A stretch of DNA of 64,000 nucleotides from Prorocentrum cordatum (lineage: Eukaryota; Sar; Dinophyceae; Prorocentrales; Prorocentraceae), in contig CAUYUJ010000914.1 of NCBI GenBank assembly GCA_963575745.1, forward strand, positions 1 through 64,000, in the 5' to 3' direction. Position numbers and translations under genes: made by a program. Each line of letters starts with the position of its first letter. Within the stretch, counting starts at the first letter, position 1. The notes beneath the pieces are model-generated. The model ran no database searches, had not been told where the DNA came from, and saw only the letters and a list, made by a program, of their open reading frames with translations. Below, piece after piece: positions 8,778 through 17,853 of this stretch.

Positions 8778-10674
8778 GTGATATCAATCCGTCGTATTCT
8801 TTTGAACATGTTCTTTCTCGCCGGAAAGATTTCCCAACCGTTGAACAAGGTGTGTACTCAGACTCCACACCCTGAGTTGAACAACAATGAATCGAATTTG
8901 ACTTACGAACTTTTGGGTAGCAAAGGAGCACCTTTGAACAACAATGACTTGAACTCGCTCTACGTCAACGAGCCGGGGCTATCCACACGATTTTCACGAA
9001 GACAGTGCACTGCGATCGCCCATGAGGTGCGTCGTGGACGTCGTGGTGTGCATAACGGGACAAGCGAAGATCCTTCGACGAGTGGTGGAAGGCGACGTAG
9101 ACATGACGGCGCAAATCCCTCATGTCAATCTCGTCGATTCGCTCGGTCGACGTCACCAGTCCTTGTCACCCGTGGCTGAGATCCAGACGGTGTTGCGCGT
9201 CCGCAAAGTTGATGGGGGCCAAATATTCGCTCGTGGACGTCGTGGTGTGCATAACGGCCCAGCGGGCAGACAACGCAAACAGGGCATTTGACCAAGTTCT
9301 CCGCATCGACCCAGACATGACTCACTTAGTGAGTTATGCCAATCTCGTCGATTCGCTCGGTCGACATCACCAGGCCTAGTCACCAGTGGCGGACATCCAG
9401 ACGGTGCTGCGTGTCCGCAAAGTTGATGGGAGCCATATATTCGCTCGTGGACGTCGTGGACGTCGTGGTATGCATAACGGGCCAGCGGCCAGACAACGCA
9501 CACAGGGCATTCGACGACGTTCTCCGCATCGACCCAGATGTCACTCACTTAGTGAGTTACATCCCTCTGCTCGATTCGACGGGTCAACGCAAGCAGCGAA
9601 CACCTGTGGCGGACGTCCCACCGTCTGCGCGTCCGCAAAGTTGATGGGAGCCAAATACTCCTTCGTGGACGTCGTGGTGTGCATAACGGGCCAGCGGTCA
9701 GATCACGCGAAAAGGTCGTTCGACGACGTTCTCCGCATCGACCCAAACATCACTCACTTAGTGAGTTATGTCAATCTCGTCGATTCGCTCGGTCGACAGT
9801 GGCGGACATCCCACCGTCTGCGCGTCCGCAAAGTTGATGGGAGCCAAATATTCGCTCGTGGACGTCGTGGTGTGCATAACGGGCCAGCGGTCAGATCACG
9901 CGAAAAGGTCGTTCGACGACGTTCTCCGCATCGACGCAGACATCATTCACTTAGTGAGTTATGTCAATCTCGTCGATTCGTTCGGTCGACGTCACCAGGC
10001 CAAGACGCCCGTGGCTGATATCCAGACCGTGCTGCGTGTCATCGTGCAGCTGCCGTGCAGAAACCTCAGCGCACTGAAGCGTGAGATCTGCGAGGTATTC
10101 TGCCAATTCATGGGCGGCGATCTTTCGCTTATTCCCGAGTTGCAGGCCAATCACACTCATCAACAGGCGCGAGCCCAGGAAGGCTCACACGCGCCAGATG
10201 CTGCCTTCGGCGAGTAGGTGCGCGCAACTCGCCCGCCGCCTCTACGTCAATGAACCGGGGCAATCCTCCCTGAAAGATCCTGTGAAGGAGAAAGGGGCAC
10301 CATTGAACAACAATGAAATGAACTCGCTTTACGTCAACGAGCCGGGGCATCGCTACCTCGAGTGCACGACCATTTCACACACGCTCGAGCGAGTCAAGAA
10401 GGGTAATATATCCTCGCTGAAAGATCTCTTGAGTACGAAAGGAACACCATTGAACAGGGTGTTACGTCAAACGTCACACCCTGAGTTGAACAACAATGAA
10501 ATGAACTCGCTTTACTTCAACGAGTCGGGGCTATACGCGATCATCTTGGGCTCCAACAAGCCAAAGGGGGATGTTGGTTCATTTCTTTTTTCTGGAGTGT
10601 ATCTTGACGTGTCGTGCGAAGCTGCTGCTGTGCACGCGCTTCTTACATATAGGACGTGCTCGCTTCGAGTATAA
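8778..10674 (+). pseudogene. Decayed BRO-like gene(s) with tandem internal domain array, copy 1
   Basis: Fragments of a BRO-N-type domain appear at both ends: LYVNEPGLS near 8960-8985 and SLYFNESGLYAIILGSNKP near 10510-10563, the hallmark of baculovirus-repeated-ORF-like proteins that bind DNA. Between them lies a repeated domain whose intact last unit runs to 10217 (GAKYSLVDVVVCITGQ.., SYVNLVDSFGRRHQ, TPVADIQTVLRV, FMGGDLSLIPEL). The fragments are in different frames and separated by stops, so no full-length protein can be read. A TAG at 9377-9379 cuts a frame that stays open in the second copy (AAG). Function is probably lost, though the last unit with its C-terminus could still be translated. 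Confidence 0.6.
9018..10050. repeat. Tandem domain repeat inside BRO-like region, periods 214, 218 and 192 bp
   Basis: CCGCAAAGTTGATGG recurs at 9201, 9415, 9633 and 9825, each followed by ATTCGCTCGTGGACGTCGTGG, ATAACGGGCCAGCGG and, later, TCACTTAGTGAGTTATG and CTCGTCGATTCGCTCGGTCG. Only the 192-bp spacing is a multiple of three, so two of the three junctions change frame and the array cannot encode a simple multidomain protein. Confidence 0.88.
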
Positions 10675-10860
10675 ACGTTTCGTCCGATTTGGATTTGCTT
10701 TACAATGATATTTGAGATGGGGGTATAAGCCGGTCCTTGCAACTTCAAGGCCACATTTAGGGCAGATTCGACGGTCCGTCGAATACTCCTGGTCCCTTTT
10801 ACCGCAGTGTTTGCACTGGTGGCTTTTCCCATGCAAATGAACGTGGCGTGGCTCGTCCAT
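10579..10860 (-). CDS. Short zinc-finger protein A, copy 1
   Basis: 93 codons from the ATG at 10858-10860 (minus strand). It has two CxxC pairs (CKHC, CPKC), then CLYxHxKxHC-type and PICKK...FARHVKIH segments, giving CxxC...HxxxH fingers, and a basic C-terminus. It is a paralogue of the neighbouring gene at 10944-11282: both contain YHCKANPNR or FHCKANPNR and a RHVK.HS end. In this copy one predicted ligand Cys is Arg (G at 10656 on the + strand, A in the second copy), so the last finger is probably damaged. Likely nucleic-acid binding; no specific function known. Confidence 0.6.
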   Translation of the reverse strand: MDEPRHVHLHGKSHQCKHCGKRDQEYSTDRRICPKCGLEVARTGLYPHLKYHCKANPNRTKRLYSKRARPICKKRVHSSSFARHVKIHSRKKK

Positions 10861-10943
10861 TTTCTATAGAGTGCGAACAGTCTCGCTCTCTATGATAGAA
10901 AGCAAAAGAATTACGATGCAGGAGAAGTGTTTATGATAGAAGC

Positions 10944-11282
10944 TTATTTGTAATATTTGGATCCTTTCTTCTGTCTCTTGGAGTGCATCTTGACATGACG
11001 GGAGAAAGATTTTTCGTGGATCATCTTCTTGCATTGCGGGCATCGTTTCTTCGAGAAGGTGCGCTTTTGGCGATTAGGGTTCGCTTTGCAATGAAATTTC
11101 ATATGCTCGTAGAGGCAGGTGCGATTGAATTCTTTTTTGCAAAATCTACACACACGCCTCAGTTCGAGTTTTGGCTCTGGACGTCTAGTACCGCATTTGC
11201 GACAACGACTTGGGTGGTGACAATGGTGGCCCGGCAGCGAATGCAGATGCGAATGCCGCGACTCGCTCATTTCTATAATCAT
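10944..11282 (-). CDS. Short zinc-finger protein B, copy 1
   Basis: 112 codons, ATG at 11280-11282 on the minus strand (a second ATG four codons later is possible). It has a His-rich start, CRKC, CRFCKKEFNRTCLYEH, FHCKANPNR and CPQCKKMIHEKSFSRHVKMH, that is C2H2/CxxC fingers and a Lys-rich tail. All ligands are intact in both copies. It lies 83 bp upstream of paralogue A on the same strand, pointing to tandem duplication. Probable DNA or RNA binding. Confidence 0.62.
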   Translation of the reverse strand: MIIEMSESRHSHLHSLPGHHCHHPSRCRKCGTRRPEPKLELRRVCRFCKKEFNRTCLYEHMKFHCKANPNRQKRTFSKKRCPQCKKMIHEKSFSRHVKMHSKRQKKGSKYYK

Positions 11283-11639
11283 GTCTATAGTGTTGGCGAT
11301 ACTCGTGTCCCAGATTCAAAAAAAGGAGACGTGTTCTGGTGGTGAAGGCTTCTTACGTAGACTCCGCGTTTGAGTATGCGCACTCACTATATTATGATAG
11401 GGTAGCTTCTTCAAAGAAGCAGGCAACCGCGGTTGCCACGGTTGTATTGGCAGCTTCCGTTGACGTCGCTCTTGACTGTAGTTCATTTGCTGCGATTTGC
11501 TGACAGTCAGACTTTTCCGATTCTGTCCTGCTCGCAAACCAGGCTGCCCATGATTCCTCCACAACGCACCTTGGTATGTCGCAGAACATTGTGTTTTACT
11601 TTCAATCCGATGCGCTTTCGCATAGCTTGAACACGTAGA
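11283..11639. other. Spacer between divergent/convergent neighbours
   Basis: No supported gene. It holds the upstream region of zinc-finger protein B and the region downstream of PCNA. A short near-palindrome GCAACCGCGGTTGC is visible near 11432-11445. Confidence 0.4.
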
Positions 11640-12483
11640 TCAGTCGTCCTCAATTCGAGGGGCCAAGAAGAATTGCAAACTCCCAAGCCCATCGCCGATA
11701 TTATACGCCAGACATAGTGGAGTCTCCTTGCCAAGCTGCATGCGCACGTTCGAGCAGAGTGGATGGCCCTTTGCAAAGGAAGCTATGAAGCGCAAAGCGT
11801 ACGAACACGACAGCTCCCCTCCCACCTCGCTGGCATGTTCAACGCTGACGCCATTTAAGACTGCTGTGCCTCGCCCGTGATCCCCTTCAACACTGCAGGA
11901 TATGGTGCTGCCGTCCGCCACGCAAATGGTGATGGTTTCACCTCCGATCTCTTTCAGGTCACGGCACAAATTGAGGAAATCGGAGGAAGGGATATCTGCA
12001 GACACGTCGTACGTCTGTGTTGGTATCTCCATGGTGTCTTCCTCGATATCAAGCAGCTTCAAGTCCCACTGTCGCAGGTCATCTCCACGCGTTATTGTGA
12101 CACGATCGCTGTTCAAAGCTGACTCAATTTTGATCTGATCCTCGGTCGCACATGTCTTCAAGACCATCGAAAAGGCATCTAGATGTATCCCGAGCGCAGT
12201 TCTCTGAGGGCATCGGAATGGCAATAGTGCTGCTGGGGTAAGGTTGAGGAGACAAGACCATCGAAAAGGCATCTAGATGTATCCCGAGCGCAGTTCTCTG
12301 AGGGCATCGGAATGGCAAAAGTGCTGCTGGGGTAAGGTTGAGGAGTGTCAGCGCAACGTGACTGCTATCCATGGCGCGCATATGCAGGCCATTTTCAGAA
12401 AATACAAAAACCGCGCTGCCCCAGGATTCTTTCGTGCATTCGCACAGAGATTTCAAAACGCCTGCCCGTATTGTAGCTTGCAT
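11640..12483 (-). pseudogene. PCNA: PCNA sliding clamp broken by a 94-bp tandem duplication, copy 1
   Basis: The N-terminal part (from the ATG at 12481-12483) has GLHMRAMDSSHVALTLL, which matches the PCNA hallmark around the MDSSHVAL motif. The C-terminal part ends LQFFLAPRIEDD, the typical PCNA C-terminus. PCNA trimers tether polymerases and other partners to DNA. A 94-bp segment is present twice in tandem (12159-12252 and 12253-12346); 94 is not a multiple of three, so the two halves are in different frames. Without one unit the length would be close to the usual 250-260 residues. The second copy carries the same duplication, so it predates the large duplication or is a shared error. Upstream codons to 12663 are not PCNA-like. 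Confidence 0.82.
12159..12346. repeat. 94-bp exact-type tandem duplication inside PCNA, copy 1
   Basis: CAAGACCATCGAAAAGGCAT starts at 12159 and again at 12253. The units differ by about one base (GGCAATAGTG versus GGCAAAAGTG). The junction disrupts the PCNA frame. Confidence 0.93.
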
Positions 12484-12566
12484 GTTTGAATCGTTGGTAG
12501 ATTCGGTTTGCATCTCTAGGAACGCGTTCTCGAGACAGAATGGCGATCTCCCACCTATAGAAACGA

Positions 12567-13178
12567 ATGGTATTTGCCCTAGCTCACATCGAAAAGTATG
12601 TAGCGGCGCGTAGAGCCATGTTGCAGCTATGGAGTGCCAAGCAGCGACTCTCTCAATCGGCACAGTCGCGATTTCCGAAGAGTCATCCGCTGTTCAAAAC
12701 TATTTCGAAACTTTGTCACAGCGATGCCACACAGAAGATTCGATATCTATGCGATGTGGCCATATGCAAATGCGCAGACCGATTTGGTGACGACATGTTC
12801 CGGGACAGGGTAGTGGATGGAGAATACATCCCTGCTGTGACCCATTTCTATTATGGGATCTCGCACCTTGTCCCTGAAAAGAAGATGGATCAGGGTAGGG
12901 CTGTCTTTGATAAGCAGCTGACCTTCTCCGATTTACAATTGTTTGACGAAACTTACCGTTTGGGTCGAAAGTTTATCGAGAGCGTCTCCGTACTGCCATT
13001 TCTTTCAGCTAGAGAGTTCGCCCGAGAACAAAAGCGATTCGAAAAGGAGTTCGAAGGAGCGAGAGCACGTGTGGAAGATTCGTCGCCACTCTACGCGGCA
13101 TACTTACGTCTCCAGGAGAAAGTCCCTCCATCTATCGCTGGCGACATCGTTTCCCTCAGCAGCGGCAGCAGAGAATAG
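12567..13178 (+). CDS. Hypothetical protein, 203 residues, copy 1
   Basis: Starts at an ATG 84 bp from the divergent PCNA start, so the two may share an intergenic promoter. The protein is soluble, with Lys/Arg-rich helices (REFAREQKRFEKEFEGARARV) and no recognised motif. It is conserved in the second copy at near identity with only silent or mild changes, which supports real coding. Its 3' end overlaps the convergent gene at 13104-13811 by 75 bp. Function unknown. Confidence 0.55.
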   Translation: MVFALAHIEKYVAARRAMLQLWSAKQRLSQSAQSRFPKSHPLFKTISKLCHSDATQKIRYLCDVAICKCADRFGDDMFRDRVVDGEYIPAVTHFYYGISHLVPEKKMDQGRAVFDKQLTFSDLQLFDETYRLGRKFIESVSVLPFLSAREFAREQKRFEKEFEGARARVEDSSPLYAAYLRLQEKVPPSIAGDIVSLSSGSRE

Positions 13179-13811
13179 TGTCTCGCCAGCTTCATCAAGG
13201 GATAGCTCGCCGAGCTTCTGCATACCTTGTGGGAAGTCGATCCAAGAAAGGGCGTAATACACTCGCCGTGGATGAGCACCCAGCTGGTTGGCCAGTAATC
13301 TCTCTTCATGCGTTCGGCCCCAGTGGAAGCATGCGCGGAAGGTGCTGAGACCAGCGATGTAGATTTCCAGCGGGCTCCAAGTGTTCAGCGCGATACCGAA
13401 CCTTTCGCTTAGCGCCGCGAAGTTTTTCTTTGCGAGATCCTGCTTCCGACTCGCCATGCTGTGTGCCCATGCGTCGGCCGCTTGGCTCCCACAAGGCACG
13501 CGAGGAAAGACTGGGCAATGCAGGCCAGCTGTGGCATCGATGGTAGCGAGCAGGCTCCTCATCAAGTTGTCCTCGAAGAGGCTTACGCGCTGCGATTGGA
13601 CGTCCTTCGGCGCGGCCACATGCCAAACACGCGGTCTTACATATTTGATGTGCAGACTATCCGCACCGGGCGTGCAACGTGGGGCGAGCGCGTGCATCAC
13701 CGCAAAACGGCAAGCAGCGCCATGTTGTTGCTCTATTGCCCATTGTGCCAAAGCTTGCCATCTGGCCAGGTAGTCACTTGGGAGAGAGCTAGGTGCTCTC
13801 ATCTTTGTCAT
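13104..13811 (-). CDS. Hypothetical protein, 235 residues, copy 1
   Basis: ATG at 13809-13811 (minus strand), 45 bp from the divergent start of the TV-Pol gene. Sequence features include an Ala/Trp-rich N-terminus, ADAWAHSMASRKQDLAKKN and an acidic end. No membrane segment, signal peptide or known motif is visible. It overlaps the convergent 12567-13178 gene tail to tail. Intact in both copies. Function unknown; its position suggests co-regulation with the replication gene. Confidence 0.55.
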   Translation of the reverse strand: MTKMRAPSSLPSDYLARWQALAQWAIEQQHGAACRFAVMHALAPRCTPGADSLHIKYVRPRVWHVAAPKDVQSQRVSLFEDNLMRSLLATIDATAGLHCPVFPRVPCGSQAADAWAHSMASRKQDLAKKNFAALSERFGIALNTWSPLEIYIAGLSTFRACFHWGRTHEERLLANQLGAHPRRVYYALSWIDFPQGMQKLGELSLDEAGETLFSAAAAEGNDVASDRWRDFLLET

Positions 13812-13855
13812 GACTCAATATTTTCTCAAGGGCATGTTCGTACGACGAAGAAAAA

Positions 13856-14079
13856 ATGAGAGGTGATATAAAGTTGTCAGTGATAAGCGCGAGTACTGTA
13901 AGAACGACGAGAAGAGAGAACGAGATTCCCGCTCCCGCCGCTATAACTTCGGAGCTCAGAAGAGATCCGGTGCTGTCTAAGTGTGTGTGGTGTGGAGTGA
14001 GAGTGGTGTTGGTGATTGGTTTGTTTTGGGTCTTTTTTTGTGTATTGTTTTGGTGTTTTTTTTTCTTTTCTTTTTTTTA

Positions 14080-14111
<32 letters not shown>

Positions 14112-14136
14112 TTTTTTATTTATTATTTTGTTTATT

Positions 14137-14171
<35 letters not shown>

Positions 14172-16775
14172 CCTTTTTTTTTTACCTTGCATGAGATAGC
14201 GTCTAGGAGGGCTGCGCACAGGGCCATCCTCCCGAAGAGCGACGTTACCTTGCGCACTATTATTTATGATATTCTACAGTGCGTGGTCGCCCTGCCCTCC
14301 CCTCACTTGCGCGTAACACGGCGCGAGGATGAAAACGCACAGTCCTATGGGTACAAAGCACGCCGTTTCAGTGGCTTTGCCCCCTTTGACGGGTGTAAGA
14401 GCGCGTACCTGAAGCAGCTGCAAACGCTTGCAAAGCGAGGTGCCGCCAGCAGTATGGTGGGCCGAAGCCTATTCGCTTTGCCCAAAGCCATACGATATGC
14501 AGGCAGGTGCGATTTAGACGGCCGAGCCATGGATATTGATCAGGTAAATTCACATTTCTATCAACAGCTGAAGCGACATCCCGAAGCACAATGTCTACAC
14601 GCATATGTCACCGACCGTGAGAAGTACTTAAAGCAAGTGGCAGTGTCTCGAGACGAAGCAAAGGTGTTGTTCCTAAGGTTGGGCTATGGCGGTAGTCCAG
14701 ACAAATGGTATCGTGACATGAAGGAGCAAGGTTTCGTCTCCATGGTAAGCGAGCTCCCCATGTTTGTCGAAGAATTCCATAAGGAACAGCGGAGGTTGAG
14801 AACCATAGATTGTGAGAGGCATCCCGACCTACATGCGGCTGTCAAGCTCTCCGGCCACCCACGCCCAGACGTTTACGTTCAGAGTCTCTTGAACATGGCT
14901 GGTGAGAGGCAAACATTAGATGAGATGCAGGATGCTGTGGAGCAAGATGGCACTTCTATTGGGAGTTTTGAACACGACGGCCTCTTTGTTTGGCAGAATG
15001 GCGATCGGAAGCATTGGGGGCACGACTTGCTAGAACGCATTTCAAAAAGAGTGGGCGCGCCTCTAGCAAAGAAGCCCATCCCTACTCTTCCAGAAGTGCT
15101 AAGCATCTTCGGAAGGACTTTTCCAGGTGATTGGGAGACAGTTGATCCAGATTGGTCCTGTCAGCTCTCGTGGATTAGCATGGCGAAGAAATTTGCGATA
15201 CGTGCTCAGGAGCATAAACTTTACTCACATATCGTAGCCACGGAGTCGCGCGCGTTCCCCGATTATCCATGGAGCGTGAACGACCTCTTTGTGCATGAAA
15301 AGAATGGAAACTATCATTATTACGACCCTAGCTTGAACAGGTGGGTGGAGCCAGAGGCAGGTCACAATCGTTTGCTCCATGTAATAACCGACACCCTCCT
15401 GACACGCCTCTGTGACTGGAGCCCGGGCGGGCCAGAAGAAATCGGTGATGAGTCCGTGGCAACGCGCAACAATGACGACCGAATACCGTTGCTAAGCTCG
15501 GTGGATCCAGCGAAGAGTACTGAAAAATTCCTGCGGTCGCTTTTGACGGAGCATAATTTCGAACTAGACGGAGAAGCGACCAGGAGATACATACAGTTCG
15601 AGAACATTGTATTCGATAGAGAAACGATGGATTTCATCCCTCACGCACCCTCGCTGAGAATCACTAACACTACGGGTTGGTCGTACGTCGGTTCTGGCCT
15701 GAGCGAGGATGTCGAAAAGCGTGTGGCCGAAGTGCTCATTGGATGCGATCGGCCTGAGTTCGACGTGGCGACAGTTTCCGAATTAGAAGGTTTATCCAAA
15801 TATGTCCCAGACTTACACTTCATCCATTCGGTATGTGGCACTTGGGAACGCGCCATGTATTGCTTGAAACATATTGCTAGGGCCACATTTGCTTTAAAGT
15901 ATCAGGAAAATTTATGGTCTCGAGGCCCTGGCGGCAATGGCAAAGATACCCTTGCTAATCGAGTTGCCACTCTACTCGGGAGTTACTTTGTCAACTTGCC
16001 ATGCGAGGCGCTCGCAGCTGTCAGGGAGGTCGATGCACCATCTCAGACCTTCCTAAGTCTGCGGGCAAAGCGCTTTGTATGCGTGCGCGAAATCGCGAGG
16101 GGCGCACTAATCAAGGGGAACGTTTATAAAACGATCTCCGACCCGAAGGGAAAGGTTAAAGCACGTGGACTATTCGGCAAGGACCAGGAATTCCACCCCC
16201 ACTTTTTAATGTTCTTGTGCTCCAATGTACCCATAGAGATCGATGACAAATCGGGTGGGACAACTCGCCGCACGAAGATCTTAGACATGCCTTACAATTT
16301 CGTGGACGCCCCAGAAGCTGCAAACGAGAAGCAGAAGGACCCTTCGATCGAGGACCGCTTTGAAGACTGGAACCCTTCGATGTTCTACCTTCTCATGCAG
16401 ATTTACAAACACTTGCTGAAAGTCTCAACCTCCGCCACCGTTACACCTGTGCCTGCAGAAGTAGTCGAAGCAGCGAGCGAGGAGCTGCGGGAACCTTGGA
16501 TGGACAGGCTCGACGAATGGACGCGCGAGAATGTCCGTCCGACGGGCTGCGTGAAGGATGTCGTAACCGCCGCGACAGTGAGAGAGAGCTTCTTCGAAAC
16601 GTGCGCGGGCGAGCTCCAAAAAAGGGAAATCGGGATGCGCCTTGCCCAGAAAGGCTTCCACGAATCACCACCCAAACCGTGCAAAGAGAAACTTAAAACT
16701 CTTTCGAAGCGCGTCTATAGTTTTAAATTCGAAGATGGCACACGCTTTGTAAGACTTGAAAGTTGCCCAAAATGA
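13856..16775 (+). pseudogene. TV-Pol-like polymerase / SF3 helicase fusion, interrupted near N-terminus, copy 1
   Basis: From N to C: a family-A-polymerase-like module with motif A-like MDIDQVNSHF (14529 on), motif B-like DEAKVLFLRLGYGG (about 14652-14693) and motif C-like FEHDGLFV (about 14967-14990). An SF3 helicase follows with Walker A GPGGNGKDT (15924-15950) and motif C FLCSNVP (about 16210-16232). The fusion matches the TV-Pol family of virophages, polinton-like viruses and transposons, which probably primes and copies the element's DNA. The ATG at 13856 agrees with copy 2, but here about 15 bp are replaced by about 229 bp of G/T-rich then T-rich sequence, shifting the frame. All motifs remain in one open frame to the TGA at 16775, and an internal ATG at about 14454 could start a shortened product. 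Confidence 0.8.
13956..14186. other. G/T-rich to T-rich block replacing 15 bp of the TV-Pol gene
   Basis: In copy 2 CGGAGC is followed by 15 bases and then CCTTGCATGAG. Here the same flanks enclose about 230 bases that drift from normal sequence through GTGTGTGTGGTGTGG to almost pure T and end abruptly at ACCTTGC. No target-site duplication is visible. The drift resembles falling signal at a read end. Confidence 0.7.
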
Positions 16776-16796
16776 TGGCACCAAATTCTTGTATAT

Positions 16797-17070
16797 TTGT
16801 ATAACACTTATACAAATTCATTTCCTGAAATTTGCGGTTGTCGCGCGGTGTGCTTAAGTTATACAAGTTATACTGTATAGTTTCTAAAAGTTGGTTACCA
16901 ACAAATTCGTATATTATTGAAGAACGGTAATATCTAGTAGCGAGGATCCGCCATCTATACGAGCTGTTCTGTATAATGCACCTCCTACCTGCATGCGCGC
17001 TCTTCGTTTGGACTAAGGACTTGTATAAGGCTTATACAGCCGAGCGTAATCCTGTATAACTTGTATAAAG
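16797..17070. promoter_or_regulatory. Cluster of TTGTATAA / TTATACAA inverted and direct motifs (iteron-like)
   Basis: A perfect inverted repeat TTGTATAACACTTATACAA lies at 16797-16815, TTATACAAGTTATAC at 16859-16873, TTGTATAAGGCTTATACA at 17023-17040 and GTATAACTTGTATAA at 17054-17068, with a further GTATAATG near 16970. The cluster lies directly behind the polymerase-helicase gene in an otherwise empty 420-bp gap. Repeated half-sites in both orientations suggest a protein-binding region such as a replication origin, recombinase site or operator. Which of these is inference. Confidence 0.5.
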
Positions 17071-17125
17071 AAGCCCAGTATGTAAATCTGCCGAGGGCTT
17101 GCCCCGAGGCGGGGGCAGAGTCAAA

Positions 17126-17180
17126 TCATACCATGGTAGTAGCTCTGACCATGGTAGTGGGTCTAGCCATGATAGTAAAT
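17126..17180. repeat. Three CCATGGTAGT-type repeats before a gene
   Basis: ACCATGGTAGTAG, ACCATGGTAGTGG and GCCATGATAGTAA follow each other at about 19-23 bp spacing, 20-70 bp before the start chosen for the next gene. The same core occurs before the helicase gene at 47520-47603. Possible promoter element. Confidence 0.4.
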
Positions 17181-17197
17181 TGCGGCGGATAAAAAGG

Positions 17198-17815
17198 ATG
17201 CGCGCATCCAGCGCCACGCAGTTAAGTCAGCAGCTGATGTCTGCACGGGCGTCTTTACTGAGCTTGCAAGAGGTAGTTGCTAAGCATAACGCGTCCATCC
17301 GAGTGAGGTATCCCCACTCCGATGCGATGTACAAATCTTTCGAGCGCGCGATGGTGGGTGTGTTCAATGACATTCCCTTACAGGTGCATGCGTTTTCACA
17401 CTCAGCTGAGAACTCTGCATATGATTGTAATGACCTTCCGATGCACCCTGCAGATCTGTTTTCAGACGGCGTAACTGATGTATTGGATCGTGCAAGGTCG
17501 TGGGCGGGTGCACCGCGCGTAGGCAAGCGAGGCAGGATTATATGGAAAAAGTGCGTTACGCACATAGAAAGGGAGCTTGCAGTTGAGATTGCCCGACGAG
17601 CGCGTGTATTTTTCAAGGACGTCTACGCGATACCTGGCGTCGATAGGAAATCGTTGAATAAGGAAGAGAAGGATTTCTGGGCAAGGTACAACAAACTTAT
17701 GGCGGCTCACGATCGGGCCAGGAAGGATACGGAAGCGAAGAAAGAGGTGCGCATCGCGCTTGGGAGAAGTTTGCCAGGTGTGATTTGTTCGAATATTGCT
17801 GCGTACGTGCAGTAA
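17198..17815 (+). CDS. Hypothetical protein, 205 residues
   Basis: The frame is open from 17099 but its first ATG is at 17198, just past the CCATGGTAGT repeats. The protein is basic and helical, for example RVGKRGRIIWKKCVTHIERE and NKEEKDFWARYNKL. It has no recognised motif, membrane segment or Cys pattern. It lies between the iteron-like cluster and the SET gene on the same strand. Function unknown; a DNA-associated role would fit its charge but is a guess. Confidence 0.5.
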   Translation: MRASSATQLSQQLMSARASLLSLQEVVAKHNASIRVRYPHSDAMYKSFERAMVGVFNDIPLQVHAFSHSAENSAYDCNDLPMHPADLFSDGVTDVLDRARSWAGAPRVGKRGRIIWKKCVTHIERELAVEIARRARVFFKDVYAIPGVDRKSLNKEEKDFWARYNKLMAAHDRARKDTEAKKEVRIALGRSLPGVICSNIAAYVQ

Positions 17816-17853
17816 CATCATTTTTACCACTCTGTTCAAAATGAAGGCAGTGA

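Noticed and set aside
11507-11776. 89-codon minus-strand frame next to PCNA
   Set aside because: Overlaps the PCNA C-terminus out of frame; no motif.
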